A stretch of DNA of 64,000 nt from Rhizobium sp. BT03 (GCF_030053155.1 NZ_CP125640.1:3242001-3306000), one strand, 5' to 3'; shown: positions 9,445 to 18,503, numbered from the stretch's first letter. Notes: generated by a model from the sequence alone, not told the origin. A program made the numbers and translations.

Positions 9445-10023
9445 ATGAGCCGGAGCAATCGCGAGAGAACGGAACAGACAAGGCAGGCGCTGATCGACGC
9501 CGGACGGTGCATCTTTGTCGAGAAAGGCTATGCCGAAACGGCGACACCGGAGATCGTGACCGCGGCAGGGGTGACGCGTGGGGCGCTTTACCATCATTTC
9601 GAAGACAAGAAGGCGCTCTTCCGCGCGGTGATCGCGTGCGAAATGCAGGAGGTGGCCAGGACAATCGAGGCGTCTTCAGCGCCGGAGGATGGACCGCGCG
9701 ATGCGTTGATTGCCGGCGCCTCGGCCTATTTCGCCGCAATGGCGCAGCCCGGGCGAACACGGCTGCTGCTGATGGAGGCGCCCGCCGTTCTCGGCTTGCC
9801 GGCGACTGCGGCGCTGGAGGCCGAGAATGCGGAGGCGAGTTTGCGTGCAGGACTTGCGGCGCTGATGCCCGCGGCAGGGGCCTTGCTCGACCCGCTGACA
9901 TCGCTGCTGTCGGCCGCCTTCGACCGTGCGGCGATCGCGATCGAAGCGGGCGGGGAGAGGCGGGATTACGAGCAGGCGATTGCAGCCTTACTCGACGGCC
10001 TCGCCGATCACCTGCGGCGGTAG
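9445..10023 (+). CDS. TetR-family transcriptional repressor
   Basis: A 192-residue TetR regulator. The DNA-binding helix-turn-helix is in residues about 10-55, with the hallmark GVTRGALYHHFEDKKALF. The C-terminal ligand domain has no diagnostic motif. It is divergent from the VOC gene and most likely represses both itself and that gene through the repeated operators just upstream. Its 3' end overlaps the convergent nth gene by 36 bases. Confidence 0.93.
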   Translation: MSRSNRERTEQTRQALIDAGRCIFVEKGYAETATPEIVTAAGVTRGALYHHFEDKKALFRAVIACEMQEVARTIEASSAPEDGPRDALIAGASAYFAAMAQPGRTRLLLMEAPAVLGLPATAALEAENAEASLRAGLAALMPAAGALLDPLTSLLSAAFDRAAIAIEAGGERRDYEQAIAALLDGLADHLRR

Positions 10024-10773
10024 CTCGACGAGCGGGGCCGGCACATCCCAACTCTTTTCCGGCGACTTGCAGAGATCGGCGATGACGCAGCGCTCGCATT
10101 CGGGACGGCGTGCCTTGCAGGTATAGCGGCCGTGCAGGATCAGCCAGTGATGGGCGTGATAGAGGTAATGTTGCGGGATCACCTTCATCAGCCGCGCTTC
10201 GACCTCGTCAGGCGTCTTGCCGGGGGCAAGCCGGATGCGATTGGCGATGCGGAAGATATGCGTGTCGACGGCCATCGTCGCCTGGCCGAAGGCCATTGAG
10301 AGTACGACATTGGCGGTCTTGCGGCCGACCCCCGGCAATTTCACCAGTTCGTCGCGCGTCTCCGGCACCTTGCCGGCGAAATCATCGACCAGCATCTGCG
10401 AGAGTGCGATGACGTTTTTCGCCTTGTTGCGATAGAGGCCGATCGTCCTGATATGGTCGCGCAGCCGCTCCTCGCCGAGATCGAGCATCTTTTCCGGGGT
10501 ATCGGCAACCTTGAAGAGCGCGCGGGTCGCCTTGTTGACGCCGACATCGGTCGCCTGCGCCGACAGCGCGACCGCGACGACCAGGGTAAAGGGGTTGGTG
10601 TGCTCGAGCTCGCCCCTCGGTTCCGGCCGCTGCACCGAGAAGCGGCGGAAGATCTCCTCGCGCTCGGCCAGTGAATAGGCGGTCTTCACCGCCGCAGCCG
10701 CCGGCTTGCGGCGGGCGATCACATTCGAATTTTGCGACGGTCCGGTCACGGATTTGGGTTTCGGATTTGCCAT
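9988..10773 (-). CDS. nth: Endonuclease III (DNA glycosylase/AP lyase)
   Basis: A 261-residue protein from the ATG at 10773 (MANPKPKS). It shows the helix-hairpin-helix LPGVGRKTANVVLSMAFG with the catalytic lysine, the catalytic aspartate in VDTHIFRIANR, and the C-terminal 4Fe-4S cysteine pattern C-x6-C-x2-C-x5-C (CKARRPECERCVIADLC). It removes oxidised pyrimidines in base excision repair. A longer reading from 10887 would run through the divergent DUF2244 gene and is rejected. About 45 N-terminal residues precede the conserved core. Confidence 0.95.
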   Translation of the reverse strand: MANPKPKSVTGPSQNSNVIARRKPAAAAVKTAYSLAEREEIFRRFSVQRPEPRGELEHTNPFTLVVAVALSAQATDVGVNKATRALFKVADTPEKMLDLGEERLRDHIRTIGLYRNKAKNVIALSQMLVDDFAGKVPETRDELVKLPGVGRKTANVVLSMAFGQATMAVDTHIFRIANRIRLAPGKTPDEVEARLMKVIPQHYLYHAHHWLILHGRYTCKARRPECERCVIADLCKSPEKSWDVPAPLVELPPQVIGEAVE

Positions 10774-10795
10774 GGAAACTCTATACTCAGCAGCC

Positions 10796-11293
10796 ATGAT
10801 GGAAAGCAACGCCGACAGCTCCCACGAGCAGCCTGTTTTCGCCGCCGAGCTCTTTCCCCACCGGTCGCTCGGCCGCCGGGGCTTCAAGGTGCTGCTGATC
10901 CTGTCCGGTTCCGTCTGCTTCTTCTACGGCATGTTCTTCATCGCCACCGGCGCCTGGCCGATCGGCTTCTTCTTCGGGCTGGATTTCCTGCTTCTCTACG
11001 GCGCCTTCTGGCTGAGCTACCGCTCCGGAAGGGCGCGTGAGGAGGTGACGGTGTCGCGCACCGACGTTTCGGTGCGCAAGTTCGCGCCATCGGGACGGAT
11101 GGTGGAGCATCACTTCAATCCGTTCTGGGCGCGCTTCCTTATTCGCCGGCATCACGAGATCGGCATCCTTTCCATGCAGATTTTCGGAGAGGGCCGGCGC
11201 ACCGATATCGGCTCCTTCCTCAATCCCGACGACCGTGAAAGCTTCGCCAAAGCCTTCAAGGGCGCACTCGCCACAGTCAAGCAGCGTATCTGA
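10796..11293 (+). CDS. DUF2244 domain membrane protein
   Basis: A 165-residue protein with two adjacent membrane segments (VLLILSGSVCFFYGMFFIATGAW and FFFGLDFLLLYGAFWLSY, about residues 32-75), then a soluble tail with EVTVSRTDVSVRKFAPSG. This is the layout of DUF2244, common next to nth or cytochrome oxidase genes in alphaproteobacteria; its function is not established. The start is the ATGATG at 10796, leaving only 22 bases to the divergent nth start, so the promoters must lie inside the opposite genes. Confidence 0.8.
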   Translation: MMESNADSSHEQPVFAAELFPHRSLGRRGFKVLLILSGSVCFFYGMFFIATGAWPIGFFFGLDFLLLYGAFWLSYRSGRAREEVTVSRTDVSVRKFAPSGRMVEHHFNPFWARFLIRRHHEIGILSMQIFGEGRRTDIGSFLNPDDRESFAKAFKGALATVKQRI

Positions 11294-11371
11294 GCCCATC
11301 TGGTGGTGCGCAAGAAACGGGTGGTTTGCGAACACCCTATTGATTATCTCCTTATGACAAGGAGAAAGACG

Positions 11372-12244
11372 ATGAATATGATTGCGAACCTGCAAACAGA
11401 CATCACGCCTGACGGCCCTGATTATGACATTGTCCGCCGCGTGATCGAACTCATCACCGAGGATTATCGCGACCAGCCTTCGCTGGAGGTGATCGCGGCG
11501 CGGCTCAATCAGTCTCCGACCCAGCTGCAGAAGACCTTCACCCGCTGGGCCGGCCTGTCGCCCAAGGGTTTCCTGCAGGCAGTGACGCTCGATCACGCCA
11601 AGCGGCTGCTGCGCCAGGATGACATGCCGCTGCTGGAGACCTCGATCGAGGTCGGCCTCTCCGGGCCGAGCCGGCTGCACGATCTCTTCGTCACCCACGA
11701 GGCGATGTCGCCTGGCGAATGGAAGGCGAAGGGCGGGGGTCTCACCATCCGCTACGGCTTCCACATCTGTCCCTTCGGCATCGCCCTGATCATGGTGACC
11801 GACCGCGGCCTTGCCGGCCTTGCCTTCAGCGATTCCGGCGACGAGAAGGCCTGCCTCGAGGATATGACCTGCCGCTGGCCGAATGCCCAATATGTCGAGG
11901 ACCTGCAGGCGACGGTTCCCTATGCCGCCCGCATCTTCGAGCCCGGCAAATGGTCCTCGGAACAGCCGCTGCGGGTCGTGCTGATCGGCACGGATTTCCA
12001 GGTCAGCGTCTGGCAAAGCCTGATGAAAATCCCGTTCGGCAAGGCCGTCACCTATTCCGATATCGCCAGGGATATCGGCCGGCCGACGGCGCAGCGCGCC
12101 GTGGGGGCGGCGGTCGGGGCCAACCCGATCTCCTTCGTGGTGCCATGCCACCGGGCAGTCGGCAAGAACGGCGCGCTGACCGGTTATCATTGGGGGCTCA
12201 CCCGCAAGCGGGCGATGCTTGGCTGGGAATCGGCGCACGCTTGA
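11372..12244 (+). CDS. Ada-like methylated-DNA--protein-cysteine methyltransferase with AraC helix-turn-helix
   Basis: A 290-residue protein. Residues about 20-110 form an AraC-type DNA-binding domain and the C-terminal half is a 6-O-methylguanine methyltransferase with the acceptor cysteine C259 in VPCHRAVG. It lacks the N-terminal zinc/phosphotriester-sensing domain of E. coli Ada, so it should repair O6-alkylguanine and bind DNA but cannot be activated by methylphosphotriesters in the classical way. The ATG at 11372 is preceded by acaaggag; an upstream ATG at 11303 has no such site. Confidence 0.88.
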   Translation: MNMIANLQTDITPDGPDYDIVRRVIELITEDYRDQPSLEVIAARLNQSPTQLQKTFTRWAGLSPKGFLQAVTLDHAKRLLRQDDMPLLETSIEVGLSGPSRLHDLFVTHEAMSPGEWKAKGGGLTIRYGFHICPFGIALIMVTDRGLAGLAFSDSGDEKACLEDMTCRWPNAQYVEDLQATVPYAARIFEPGKWSSEQPLRVVLIGTDFQVSVWQSLMKIPFGKAVTYSDIARDIGRPTAQRAVGAAVGANPISFVVPCHRAVGKNGALTGYHWGLTRKRAMLGWESAHA

Positions 12245-12298
12245 GGGTAGAAGCGGAGGTCGGTCGTCGCTTGTCGCTCCGACCGTTCGCTCCTGGCG

Positions 12299-12365
12299 TC
12301 GCTCACCCCCTCATCGCCTCGCTATCGCTCCGGCACTTCTCCCCGCTGGGGAGAAGAGGGATGCG
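12299..12365. repeat. RIME-like palindromic repeat, half copy
   Basis: Contains the palindrome CTTCTCCCC (12336-12344) / GGGGAGAAG (12348-12356), preceded by ccccctcatcgcc. It matches the first half of the larger repeats at 21299, 36187 and 43973. It overlaps the 3' end of the SorC-type gene and supplies its last codons and stop. Confidence 0.7.
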
Positions 12366-13347
12366 GCGATATTTCCGCCAGTTCCAGCAACGCCCGTGCC
12401 GCGCTCTCGTCCGTGATCAGCGTGTTGCAGCCGATGCGCTTGATCGTCGCGCGGATGGCGACGGCACGGTGGGCGCCGCCGGAAGAGAGCACGATATGTT
12501 TGGCCTCCTTCAGCGTGTCGAGATCGACGGACATGACCCGCCGATTGATCGAATGGTCGACCGAATTGCCGTCCTCGTCGAGGAAGTTGAACATCGTGTC
12601 GCAGACGCAGCCGGCATCGATCAATTGCTGCAGCTCGGCCTTCGAGATCCAGCCCTCCGACAGCGAAGTCGAATGCGGGCCGATATCGCCGCAGCTGACG
12701 ATCGCCAGATCGAGGCTCTCAGCCAGACGGTAGATCGTGTCGAGCCCGCATTTCTCAATTAGATTGCGCTTGGTCTCGACGGAATCGACGAGGAGCGGCG
12801 CCAGGAACATATAACATTCGGCGCCGAGCTGGTTGGCTAGCCGCCATGTGTAATCGATGGGGTTCGTCTGATGCACGGCGACGATGCCGCCCAAGAGCGA
12901 GACGACCTTGCAATTGGCGCGGCGCGGCGGCCGGAAGCTCGACAGCGAGGCGGTCATGGTGCGGCCCCAGCCGACTCCGATCGTATAGTCGTCGGGGATG
13001 GCTTCGGACAGGAACTGGCCAAGCGCCAGGCCGACATTCTTTGCCAGCGCATTGACGTCGCCGTTGACCGGTGCGGGGACGACGATCGCCTCGTCAAGAC
13101 CATAGGCGCGCTCCAGTCTCACCGAAAGCTCGACGCAGTCGCCGATCGAATCGTTGATCCAGATCTGGACTTCGCTGCGCTTCATCGCCTCGTCGAGCAG
13201 GCGGATGACAGTGGTGCGGCTGATGCCGAGCTGTTCGGCGACGTCCTTCTGGGTTAGGCCCTCATTGTAATAGAGCCATGCGGCCCTCAGCCGCAGCGAG
13301 GATGCCTCCGAATAGGCGGTGTGCGTGCCGCGTTTGAGCTTGACCAC
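12322..13347 (-). CDS. SorC/DeoR-family sugar-binding transcriptional regulator
   Basis: A 341-residue regulator. An N-terminal helix-turn-helix (GLTQKDVAEQLGISRTTVIR near residues 30-49) is followed by the SorC sugar-phosphate-binding domain with VGWGRTMTASL and VVSLLGGI. The family responds to phosphorylated sugars. It is divergent from transaldolase across 422 bases. The last about 14 residues (SPHPSSPQRGEVPER) are encoded by a RIME-like repeat, so the natural C-terminus was replaced or extended by repeat insertion. The target genes are unknown. Confidence 0.9.
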   Translation of the reverse strand: MVKLKRGTHTAYSEASSLRLRAAWLYYNEGLTQKDVAEQLGISRTTVIRLLDEAMKRSEVQIWINDSIGDCVELSVRLERAYGLDEAIVVPAPVNGDVNALAKNVGLALGQFLSEAIPDDYTIGVGWGRTMTASLSSFRPPRRANCKVVSLLGGIVAVHQTNPIDYTWRLANQLGAECYMFLAPLLVDSVETKRNLIEKCGLDTIYRLAESLDLAIVSCGDIGPHSTSLSEGWISKAELQQLIDAGCVCDTMFNFLDEDGNSVDHSINRRVMSVDLDTLKEAKHIVLSSGGAHRAVAIRATIKRIGCNTLITDESAARALLELAEISPHPSSPQRGEVPER

Positions 13348-13769
13348 ATCTCCTCCAGCCGAATTTCCGCCCTAAATCCCTCTTGGGATGAACGGCTGTC
13401 ACGGCGCGTTTGTTGGGGGGATAATGACGGGTGTGACACTTATGTCAATTGAAATGCACAAATGTCCTTGACTTTTCCTTGGGCGAGCGGCGATAGTCCT
13501 GGCGATACGAAATCGTTCTGTCCGTCCGAGGAGGACATAGTGCGGGCATGCCGAAAGTCACGACCGGCCTTCCAGCCGCAGGCGGCATCGCCTGCGTTCG
13601 GTGTGCGGTTTGCCCGCGGGAACACGGCCACTGTCCTTCACGTTTATGAATCATCCGTGACGGATGCGCGCCTTTTCGCCTGCAGCATGCAGACAACCTG
13701 TCGGTAGATCACCTTTGCCGGGCGGAACTCGCGCCGGTCGCAGCCCAAGTTCAACAAGGATTATTGACC
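13348..13769. promoter_or_regulatory. Long intergenic region upstream of tal and the SorC gene
   Basis: Four hundred bases without a convincing gene. A sigma-70-like pair TTGACT (13468-13473) and GATAGT (13492-13497), 18 bases apart, could drive tal with a long leader. The AT-richer stretch around 13430-13470 (gtcaattgaaatgcacaaatgtc) has partial dyad symmetry and could hold the SorC binding site. Short open frames here lack ribosome sites. Confidence 0.35.
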
Positions 13770-14735
13770 ATGACATCCAAGCTTGACCAACTCCGCGAGA
13801 TTACCACCGTCGTTGCCGACACCGGCGACATCGAGGCCGTCGCCCGCCTGAAGCCTGTGGATTGCACGACGAACCCGAGCATCGTGCTGAAGGCATTGGG
13901 CACGCCGATGTTTGCCGACGCTATCAAGGAAGCCGTCGCCTGGGGCAAGAAGCAGGGCGGCAATTCCGAAGCCGTGTCTTCGGCCGTCGCCGACCGTCTC
14001 GCCATCTCCGTCGGCGCTGCGCTGGTGAAACTCGTCCCCGGCCGCGTCTCGACCGAGGTCGACGCCGATCTGTCCTTCGATACCGAGGCTTCGCTTGCCA
14101 AGGCGCGCTCGATCATCGCCGCCTACAAGGACCGCGGCATCGATCAGGACCGCATCCTCATCAAGCTCGCTTCCACCTGGGAAGGCATCCGCGCCGCCGA
14201 AGTGCTGCAGAAGGAAGGCATCGACTGCAACCTAACGCTTCTCTTCAGCAAGGCCCAGGCGATCGCCTGCGCCGACGCCAAGGTGTTTCTGATTTCGCCC
14301 TTCGTCGGCCGCATCCTCGACTGGTACAAGAAATCAACCGGCAAGGATTACACGGCCGAGGAAGATCCGGGCGTTATCTCCGTCCGTGAAATCTACAACT
14401 ATTACAAGGCGAACGATATCAAGACGATCGTCATGGGCGCCTCCTTCCGCAGCGCCGGCGAAATCGAAGCCCTTGCCGGCTGCGACCGCCTGACCATCAG
14501 CCCGAACCTGCTCGACGAACTCGCCAACGATGAAGGCAATCTGGAGCGCAAGCTCTCGCCGGAAGGCCGCAAGCCGGATCCGAAGGTTTCTGTCGACGAG
14601 AAGACCTTCCGCTGGATGATGAACGAAGACGCGATGGCGACGGAAAAACTCGCCGAAGGCATTCGCGCTTTCGCCAAGGATCTGGGAACATTGCGCACCA
14701 TGGTGCAGAAGGAACTGCAGCTCGCCGCCGCCTGA
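13770..14735 (+). CDS. tal: Transaldolase
   Basis: A 321-residue class I transaldolase of the TalA/TalB size class. The Schiff-base lysine is K132 in [11 protein letters not shown], the same number as in E. coli TalB; the N-terminal VDCTTNPS and the NLTLLFS segments are also conserved. It transfers dihydroxyacetone units between sedoheptulose 7-phosphate and glyceraldehyde 3-phosphate in the pentose phosphate pathway. The ATG at 13770 has aagga 9 bases upstream. It fits the pentose and pentitol catabolism encoded elsewhere in the window. Confidence 0.97.
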   Translation: MTSKLDQLREITTVVADTGDIEAVARLKPVDCTTNPSIVLKALGTPMFADAIKEAVAWGKKQGGNSEAVSSAVADRLAISVGAALVKLVPGRVSTEVDADLSFDTEASLAKARSIIAAYKDRGIDQDRILIKLASTWEGIRAAEVLQKEGIDCNLTLLFSKAQAIACADAKVFLISPFVGRILDWYKKSTGKDYTAEEDPGVISVREIYNYYKANDIKTIVMGASFRSAGEIEALAGCDRLTISPNLLDELANDEGNLERKLSPEGRKPDPKVSVDEKTFRWMMNEDAMATEKLAEGIRAFAKDLGTLRTMVQKELQLAAA

Positions 14736-14755
14736 TAGCGCACGGCATGCAATCG

Positions 14756-14789
14756 AAGGCGCGGCTGCCGCTGGCAGGCGCGCCTTTTT
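14756..14789 (+). terminator. Rho-independent terminator after tal
   Basis: AAGGCGCG (14756-14763) pairs with CGCGCCTT (14779-14786), with an inner CTGCC/GGCAG stem, followed by a T-run. It lies 20 bases after the tal stop. Confidence 0.85.
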
Positions 14790-14827
14790 CGTGCTGTTAT
14801 CAACGACATATGCTGTCGGAGACTGGT

Positions 14828-15496
14828 ATGGCGGATGAGGAACGGGCAAATTCGCTTGCGGCATTTGCCTATAAGCATGCGAGCTTCATCATATCAGTCC
14901 TTGCCGGGCTGGCGGTCTTCCTGGCTGTGACCTCGCGCGACGTCAGCGCCGGCAACATCCTGTTCGGCTGGAATGTCAGCGCCGGCGTTTTTGTCGCGCT
15001 CAGCTGGCGCAAGATGCTGCGGGCGACGGTCGAAAGCATCCGGAAACGCTCCGCGGATCTCGATTTCTCCGACACCGTCCTTTTGGCTCTTTCGATCGGT
15101 GCAGCACTTGCCAGCATCGCCGGCATCGGGCTCGAGCTTCATTCGATCAAGGAAGCAACACCTGACGTCGCGCTGGCGCGCGCAGGGGCTGCGGTACTGA
15201 CGATCCTGATCTCGTGGATGTTTCTGCACACGCTCTTCACCATCCATTACGCCCATTATTTTTATGGCGGTGCCGACGAGGTGGGCGGCCTCAAGTTCCC
15301 TGATGGGATCGAAGAGCCAGGCTACTGGGATTTCCTCTATTTCTCCTTCACCATCGGCGTTGCCGCGCAGACGGCGGATGTCGCGGTCAGCTCGACCAGC
15401 ATGCGCAAGCTGACGCTGCTGCATGCCGTGCTGTCGTTCCTGTTCAACACGACGATCCTGGCGCTGGCGATCAATGTCGGGGCGAGCCTGCTATAA
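14828..15496 (+). CDS. DUF1345 membrane protein
   Basis: A 222-residue protein with five to six hydrophobic segments. The conserved DUF1345 tract FLYFSFTIGVAAQTADVAVSS lies near residues 172-192. The ATG at 14828 follows ggagactggt, a good ribosome site; an upstream ATG at 14810 gives six extra residues. The function of this family is not established. It is separated from tal by a terminator, so it is probably transcribed alone. Confidence 0.82.
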   Translation: MADEERANSLAAFAYKHASFIISVLAGLAVFLAVTSRDVSAGNILFGWNVSAGVFVALSWRKMLRATVESIRKRSADLDFSDTVLLALSIGAALASIAGIGLELHSIKEATPDVALARAGAAVLTILISWMFLHTLFTIHYAHYFYGGADEVGGLKFPDGIEEPGYWDFLYFSFTIGVAAQTADVAVSSTSMRKLTLLHAVLSFLFNTTILALAINVGASLL

Positions 15497-15583
15497 TGCA
15501 CGCTATCGCCGTAGCCGTGAGGATCCGAGCCAGAGAGCCATCACAGTCGAAAGGCAAGGTCGAATAGCTGAACGCAGGAGGGT

Positions 15584-16030
15584 ATGATGGAAAGCGCCTC
15601 AAGCCGGCCTGGACCGGCGGATCTCATTCTTCTCGCAGGCAGGCTTCTGCTGTCGCTGATCTTCCTGCATGAAGGTTCGGTACTCGCGGCAAATCTCACC
15701 GCGACCGTCGACACCTTCGCAACACTGGGGCTTTCGGCGCCGGTTGCATTTGCCACCATCGCCCTTCAGATCGGCGCCGGCCTTTCGCTCGCGACGGGTT
15801 TCCTCAGCCGGCTCGGCGCATTCGCATTGGCGCTCTTCTGCCTGGCGACCGCCTTGCTCTTTCACACGAATTTTGCAAGCCAGAACGAGCTCCTGCATTT
15901 CGAGAAGGACCTGGCGATTGCCGGGGGCATGTTCGTGCTGGCGGCGTCAGGTGCAGGATCGGTATCGATCGACAATCTGCTGCGAAAGCGAACAAACAGA
16001 TTGCATCCCTGGCTGCGGGCGGTGCTGTAA
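15584..16030 (+). CDS. DoxX-family membrane protein
   Basis: A 148-residue, four-helix protein with the DoxX start pattern LAGRLLLSLIFLHEG and a second helix pair (LQIGAGLSLATGFLSRLGAFALALFCLATALLFH). It has double ATG starts behind aggagggt. DoxX-type proteins are quinone-linked or redox-associated membrane proteins of uncertain function in most bacteria. A second DoxX protein occurs at 45408. Confidence 0.8.
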   Translation: MMESASSRPGPADLILLAGRLLLSLIFLHEGSVLAANLTATVDTFATLGLSAPVAFATIALQIGAGLSLATGFLSRLGAFALALFCLATALLFHTNFASQNELLHFEKDLAIAGGMFVLAASGAGSVSIDNLLRKRTNRLHPWLRAVL

Positions 16031-16139
16031 CCGAAGCTTCGCGCGCCATCCCCCGGCGCAATAAAATCGAACAAAACCGAACAAACGATAGCGTCGATGA
16101 GGGCTACACTGATGGCGACAGGTCAGGAGTGTGCCAGTG

Positions 16140-16520
16140 ATGTCTTCCGTGCAAAGCAATCAGCAAAAGCCAATTCTCGTCTTTCTCGGAAAAGGCGCTG
16201 CCTGCAATATCGTCTCGACATTGAATGAGAACGGATATGCCGCGACGGCTGTATCCTCGGTGCCGGAACTCTTCGACGCCTTGCGTTCGGAGCGATATCT
16301 GCTGGCCGTAACGACGCGGCCGGATATCGATATGGTCAGAAATATCAAGGCGATACCGGTCGTCAATCTGGAGGTATTTTTCCATGCCGCCCAGCCGACG
16401 GCAAAGTCCGTTCACGCGTCGAAGGAATTCGACGGCGCCGCCTTTCTGAAAGGGGTCGCGGCCCTCACGGAGTCCAGAACGAGCAGGATTGCGGCGGCCC
16501 AATGCCGTCGAGATCTATGA
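16140..16520 (+). CDS. Hypothetical receiver-like protein, probably truncated
   Basis: A 126-residue reading frame (start MSSVQSNQQKPILVFLG). It has a beta-alpha pattern like a response-regulator receiver fold (ILVFLG, YLLAVTT, IPVVNL), but the second strand ends in VTTRPD and the usual acidic pocket is not clear. I do not recognise the family. The last residues overlap the remnant of another gene in a different frame, suggesting that the original C-terminus was lost in a deletion. Translation is plausible but unproven. Confidence 0.45.
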   Translation: MSSVQSNQQKPILVFLGKGAACNIVSTLNENGYAATAVSSVPELFDALRSERYLLAVTTRPDIDMVRNIKAIPVVNLEVFFHAAQPTAKSVHASKEFDGAAFLKGVAALTESRTSRIAAAQCRRDL

Positions 16521-16665
16521 TGCGGCGAGCAACCGTCTCCTGGCTTCCTACGTCACCAAGCAATATCCCAATGCGATGAATATCGGCGCAAGCTTCACGG
16601 CGATGGATGCTTCCATGGTGGGCATCCGCAAAGGCGCCGACGCTCTCCTTGCCGAGTTGAAATAG
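16503..16665 (+). pseudogene. C-terminal remnant of a DUF3313-type lipoprotein gene
   Basis: An open frame with no start encodes AVEIYDAASNRLLASYV near its beginning, then MDASMVGIRKGADALLAELK and a TAG stop. This resembles the last about 50 residues of DUF3313 lipoproteins (a VEIYDA strand followed by a terminal helix). The upstream two thirds of such a gene are absent; another frame (16140-16520) runs into it. It is read as a gene remnant after deletion. Confidence 0.5.
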
Positions 16666-16752
16666 GCCGAGGGTCGAAAGGGCTGGGGCGTGCTCAATGC
16701 GCCGCTGCCCTGACGTTCACCGCTGGTGGTCAGGCACGGGACGGCGCTCACC

Positions 16753-16926
16753 TCACAAGATCGCCTGGCCGGCCATCAGCGCAAGGACGAGGAAGATCAG
16801 GAAGATCACCAGCGCAATGCCGAAGAGAACGCGGGCGATGGTCGCAGTGGCTGCAGAGACGCCGGAAAAGCCGAAGAAGCCGGCGATGATTGAAATCACG
16901 AAAAATATCAGAGCCCATTTCAGCAT
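16753..16926 (-). CDS. DUF1328 (UPF0391, YtjA-like) small membrane protein
   Basis: A 57-residue protein starting [20 protein letters not shown] with two hydrophobic helices; sequence and length match the YtjA/DUF1328 family. It carries the family's conserved [17 protein letters not shown] segment. The family is often stress-induced; its function is unknown. The longer reading on this strand is a shadow of the aldehyde dehydrogenase gene, not an extension of this protein. Confidence 0.88.
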   Translation of the reverse strand: MLKWALIFFVISIIAGFFGFSGVSAATATIARVLFGIALVIFLIFLVLALMAGQAIL

Positions 16927-17075
16927 GGCATCATCCTTTGCGTTTGCTGGAAGACGCGGCAGCCGCGAAATTGTTCCCGATCGCATGCGATGAGATCGCC
17001 ACCGCCGCCGCCCAAGCGAATATGAACGCGCTGAAACTTGGCCTGCGCCGCTCCGGATCCGGCCTTTCCCGCCGC

Positions 17076-18503
17076 TCAGCCGTGATTGATCATCACGTGG
17101 CGCACGGCGGTGTAATCTTCGAGCGCATAGACCGACATGTCCTTGCCGTAGCCCGATTGTTTGACACCGCCATGCGGCATCTCGTTGGCCAGCATGAAAT
17201 GCGTGTTGATCCAGGTGCAGCCATATTGCAGCCGGGCGGCCGTCTTCATGCCGCGGCCGATATCCTTGGTCCACACCGAGGAGGCCAGGCCGTAATCGCT
17301 GTCGTTTGCCCAGGCGACGGCATCGTCGGCATCGGAAAAGCGGGTGACCGAGACAACAGGGCCGAAGACTTCGCGGCGGACGATCTCGTCGTCCTGCAGG
17401 GCGCCTGAGATGACGGTCGGGGTGAAGAAGAAGCCCTTGTCGCCGGCGACCTTGCCGCCGGTGGTGATTTCCATGTGCTTGTGTTCGGAAGCGCGGGCGA
17501 CGAAGCTTTCGACACGGTCGCGCTGGCGCCTGGAGATCAGCGGGCCGATTTCGTTTTCTGTGTCGTCGGCCTGGTTGAAGCGGATGCTTGCGACGGCCGA
17601 GGAGAGATCGGCGACGAAATTGTCGTAGACCTTGGCGTCGGCATAGATGCGGCAGGCGGCGGTGCAGTCCTGGCCGGCATTGTAATAGCCGAAAGTGCGG
17701 ATGCCTGACACGACGGCATCGATATCGGCGTCGTCGAAGACGATGACCGGGGCCTTGCCGCCGAGTTCCAGGTGGGTGCGCTTGACCGTCTTGGCGGCGG
17801 CCTGCAGCACCTTCTTGCCGGTGGCGATATCGCCGGTGATCGAGACCATGCCGATCTTGGCATGGTTGATCAGCGCGTTGCCGACGCTTTCGCCGCGGCC
17901 GAGAATGACGTTGACGACGCCTTCGGGCAGGATCTCGGACAGCAGTTTCGCCATCTTCAGCGACGTCAGCGGTGTCTGCTCCGAGGGCTTGAAGACGACG
18001 GTATTGCCGCCGGCGATCGCCGGCGCCAGCTTCCAGGCCATCATCATCAGCGGATAGTTCCATGGCGCAATCGAGCCGACGATGCCGATCGGATCGCGGC
18101 GGATCATCGAGGTGTGGCCGGGCAGATATTCGCCGGCGGCCGGTGCGTGCAGATTGCGCACGGCACCCGCGAAGAAGCGATAGCAATCGACGATCGCCGG
18201 GATTTCGTCGTTCAGCACTGCATTGATCGGCTTGCCGCAGTTCAGCGCCTCGAGCGTGGCGAAGCCGGCGGCGTCCTTTTCGATGGCGTCGGCGATCTTC
18301 AGCAGATAACCGGAGCGCTCGCCCGGCGTTGTCTGTGACCAGCCGGCGAAGGCCTTTTCGGCGGCTTTGACGGCGGCGTCGATCTGAGACAACGAGGCTT
18401 CGGGAAGGTCGATCACCGTCTCGCCGGTCTTCGGGTTCAGGATGTGCTCTTCCGTCTCCGTGCCTGTTTCGAAGCGCGAACCGATCAGCATCTGGGTATC
18501 CAT
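17076..18503 (-). CDS. Gamma-aminobutyraldehyde dehydrogenase (PatD/YdcW type)
   Basis: A 475-residue aldehyde dehydrogenase. It has the NAD-site sequence [12 protein letters not shown], the general base glutamate in LELGGKAP and the catalytic cysteine C280 in GQDCTAACR. Length and sequence match 1-pyrroline/4-aminobutyraldehyde dehydrogenases, which oxidise the aldehyde formed from putrescine to 4-aminobutyrate. It is the last gene of an operon with a YdcSTUV-like polyamine importer, the same order as in E. coli ydcSTUVW. The ATG at 18503 is 14 bases after the upstream permease stop. Confidence 0.92.
   Translation of the reverse strand: MDTQMLIGSRFETGTETEEHILNPKTGETVIDLPEASLSQIDAAVKAAEKAFAGWSQTTPGERSGYLLKIADAIEKDAAGFATLEALNCGKPINAVLNDEIPAIVDCYRFFAGAVRNLHAPAAGEYLPGHTSMIRRDPIGIVGSIAPWNYPLMMMAWKLAPAIAGGNTVVFKPSEQTPLTSLKMAKLLSEILPEGVVNVILGRGESVGNALINHAKIGMVSITGDIATGKKVLQAAAKTVKRTHLELGGKAPVIVFDDADIDAVVSGIRTFGYYNAGQDCTAACRIYADAKVYDNFVADLSSAVASIRFNQADDTENEIGPLISRRQRDRVESFVARASEHKHMEITTGGKVAGDKGFFFTPTVISGALQDDEIVRREVFGPVVSVTRFSDADDAVAWANDSDYGLASSVWTKDIGRGMKTAARLQYGCTWINTHFMLANEMPHGGVKQSGYGKDMSVYALEDYTAVRHVMINHG

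Noticed and set aside
9988..10887. Longer endonuclease III start at 10887
   Set aside because: It would overlap about 90 bases of the divergent DUF2244 gene and adds non-conserved sequence; ATG 10773 is used instead.
13462..13707. 81-residue frame between SorC gene and tal
   Set aside because: No ribosome site, no recognisable domain, and it overlaps likely promoter sequence.
16753..18186. 477-residue minus-strand frame running through the aldehyde dehydrogenase
   Set aside because: Only its last 57 codons are real (DUF1328). The rest is an alternate frame of the dehydrogenase gene with arginine-rich composition.
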